Shown here piece by piece: positions 63,317-64,000 of a DNA stretch of 64,000 bases. Within the stretch, counting starts at the first letter, position 1. Each line of letters begins with the position of its first letter. The DNA is from Rhodospirillaceae bacterium (GTDB taxonomy: Bacteria > Pseudomonadota > Alphaproteobacteria > Rhodospirillales > Rhodospirillaceae). The notes beneath the pieces were generated by a model. It ran no database searches. It was not told where the DNA came from and worked only from the letters and a program-made list of their open reading frames with translations. The stretch covers positions 124,001 through 188,000 of the forward strand of contig CANJRD010000001.1 in assembly GCA_947476695.1 (NCBI GenBank), written 5' to 3'. Position numbers and translations under genes: made by a program.

Positions 63317-64000
63317 ATGACGCAGCCGGTAATCCGCAAGGGCTTCATCAATGCCGGCGGCGGACAGGTGCACTACCGCAGCGCTGGTTCGGGCCCGCCG
63401 ATCATCCTGCTGCATGACAGCCCGCGTTCGTCGGTGCTGCATATCCCGCAGATCGCAGCGCTCGCCGATCAGTTCACCGCCATCACCATCGACACCCCGG
63501 GTTACGGTCTGTCGACGCCGCTGAACCTCGGTCGGCCGCTCGCGATTCCGGACTTCGGCCGCGCGCTGGCCGAGACGATCGAAGGCCTCGGCATGACGCG
63601 CTGTCCCGTCTACGGCTTCCACACGTCGTCGAAGATCGCGCTGTCATTCGCCGCGCAGCATCCGGAGCGCGTTGCCATCGCGATGCTCGACGGACTGTCG
63701 CTGCCGTCCGGTGAACCGAACCTGCCGTTCATCGATGCCTATATGAAACCGTTCGTGATTGACGATACCGGCGGCTATCTCGCGACCGAATGGACGCGCG
63801 CGCTGGATTTCCAACGCTGGTTCCCCTGGTTCGACAAGCGCAAGGAGACACGCCAATCCACACCGGCGCGCGATCTCGCGGCCTTACATGCTTACTCGAT
63901 GGACTTCTTCATGGCCGGCCCGCATTTCTCTGACGCGTATCGAGCGGCGATGATGTTCCAGGCGGCGCCCTTGATCCCGACGCTGAAGGCGCGCACCGCG
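63317..64000 (+). CDS. Alpha/beta-hydrolase-fold protein, 3' end outside window
   Basis: The first 228 residues. The hydrolase layout is clear (IILLHDSPRSS, DTPGYGLS), but the nucleophile elbow reads YGFHTSS, with His102 where Ser, Asp or Cys is usual. The HT elbow is shared with the protein at 29670. GAGGAC precedes the ATG. The C-terminal His region is beyond the window. It sits just after the bicupin gene, suggesting a joint role in degrading a small organic compound. Confidence 0.87.
   Translation, partial: MTQPVIRKGFINAGGGQVHYRSAGSGPPIILLHDSPRSSVLHIPQIAALADQFTAITIDTPGYGLSTPLNLGRPLAIPDFGRALAETIEGLGMTRCPVYGFHTSSKIALSFAAQHPERVAIAMLDGLSLPSGEPNLPFIDAYMKPFVIDDTGGYLATEWTRALDFQRWFPWFDKRKETRQSTPARDLAALHAYSMDFFMAGPHFSDAYRAAMMFQAAPLIPTLKARTA

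Overview
The window is dense, high-GC bacterial chromosome, almost all of it protein-coding. Gene content fits a free-living alphaproteobacterium: PhaR with a class III-type polyhydroxyalkanoate (PHA) operon, a TonB-dependent receptor, TAXI-TRAP and glycine-betaine uptake parts, and many fatty-acid and MDR/SDR type enzymes. I found no rRNA, tRNA, CRISPR array, phage or insertion sequence, so I cannot place it more precisely. Many starts are GTG, and neighbouring genes often overlap by 1-8 bases.

Layout. 1-1818 is the 3' end of gltB. It meets a leftward run (1815-5228) of a ferredoxin-like protein, an unknown protein, an M17 aminopeptidase and a TAXI binding protein. Next come a leftward betaine-type ABC transporter (5376-7957) and the PHA genes phaB, phaA, phaC and a PhaE-like gene (8003-11522), read away from the regulator phaR (11632-12264). 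After an XRE regulator comes the operon queA-tgt-queG (12927-16253), which covers the last steps of queuosine synthesis. A DUF2937-like protein and a secreted subtilisin-like protease follow. 19583-24311 is a surface-sugar cluster: a polytopic membrane protein, a DegT aminotransferase, and a fusion of a glycosyltransferase with an initiating phosphoglycosyl transferase. Then come a dienelactone hydrolase, leuC, a TonB receptor, an alpha/beta hydrolase, two tandem small secreted Cys-rich proteins, a LysR regulator, a broken BNR-repeat gene beside a MoaD/ThiS gene, an FkbM methyltransferase with a glycosyltransferase-like gene, and a MATE exporter preceded by a small ORF and a long hairpin.

37941-42145 is a leftward trio (MDR alcohol dehydrogenase, M24 peptidase-like enzyme, TPP enzyme) that looks like one catabolic module. 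It is followed by threonine ammonia-lyase, a nu-class-like GST, two small proteins, two tandem MDR reductases and a Sel1/TPR-like protein. 47773-53961 is a tightly spaced rightward run (SDR, polysaccharide-deacetylase-fold hydrolase, MaoC, acyl-CoA dehydrogenase, CoA ligase, amidase) that reads as an amide/carboxylate degradation pathway. The right end holds an AsmA protein, a tandem pair of unknown proteins, a 2-hydroxyacid dehydrogenase with a signal peptide, TfoX, an enoyl-CoA hydratase, an NAD(P)-binding protein with a Tat-like signal, a nucleotide-exchange-type transporter, a bicupin and a truncated alpha/beta hydrolase.

The best candidates for undescribed biology are: the leader-ORF/hairpin ahead of the MATE gene; the GT-phosphoglycosyltransferase fusion cluster; the 47.8-54 kb degradation operon; the extensively overlapping phaC/PhaE-like genes; a Tgt lacking two of its three zinc cysteines; two alpha/beta hydrolases with His at the nucleophile position; and exported Rossmann-fold enzymes. 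None of these was confirmed by a database search.
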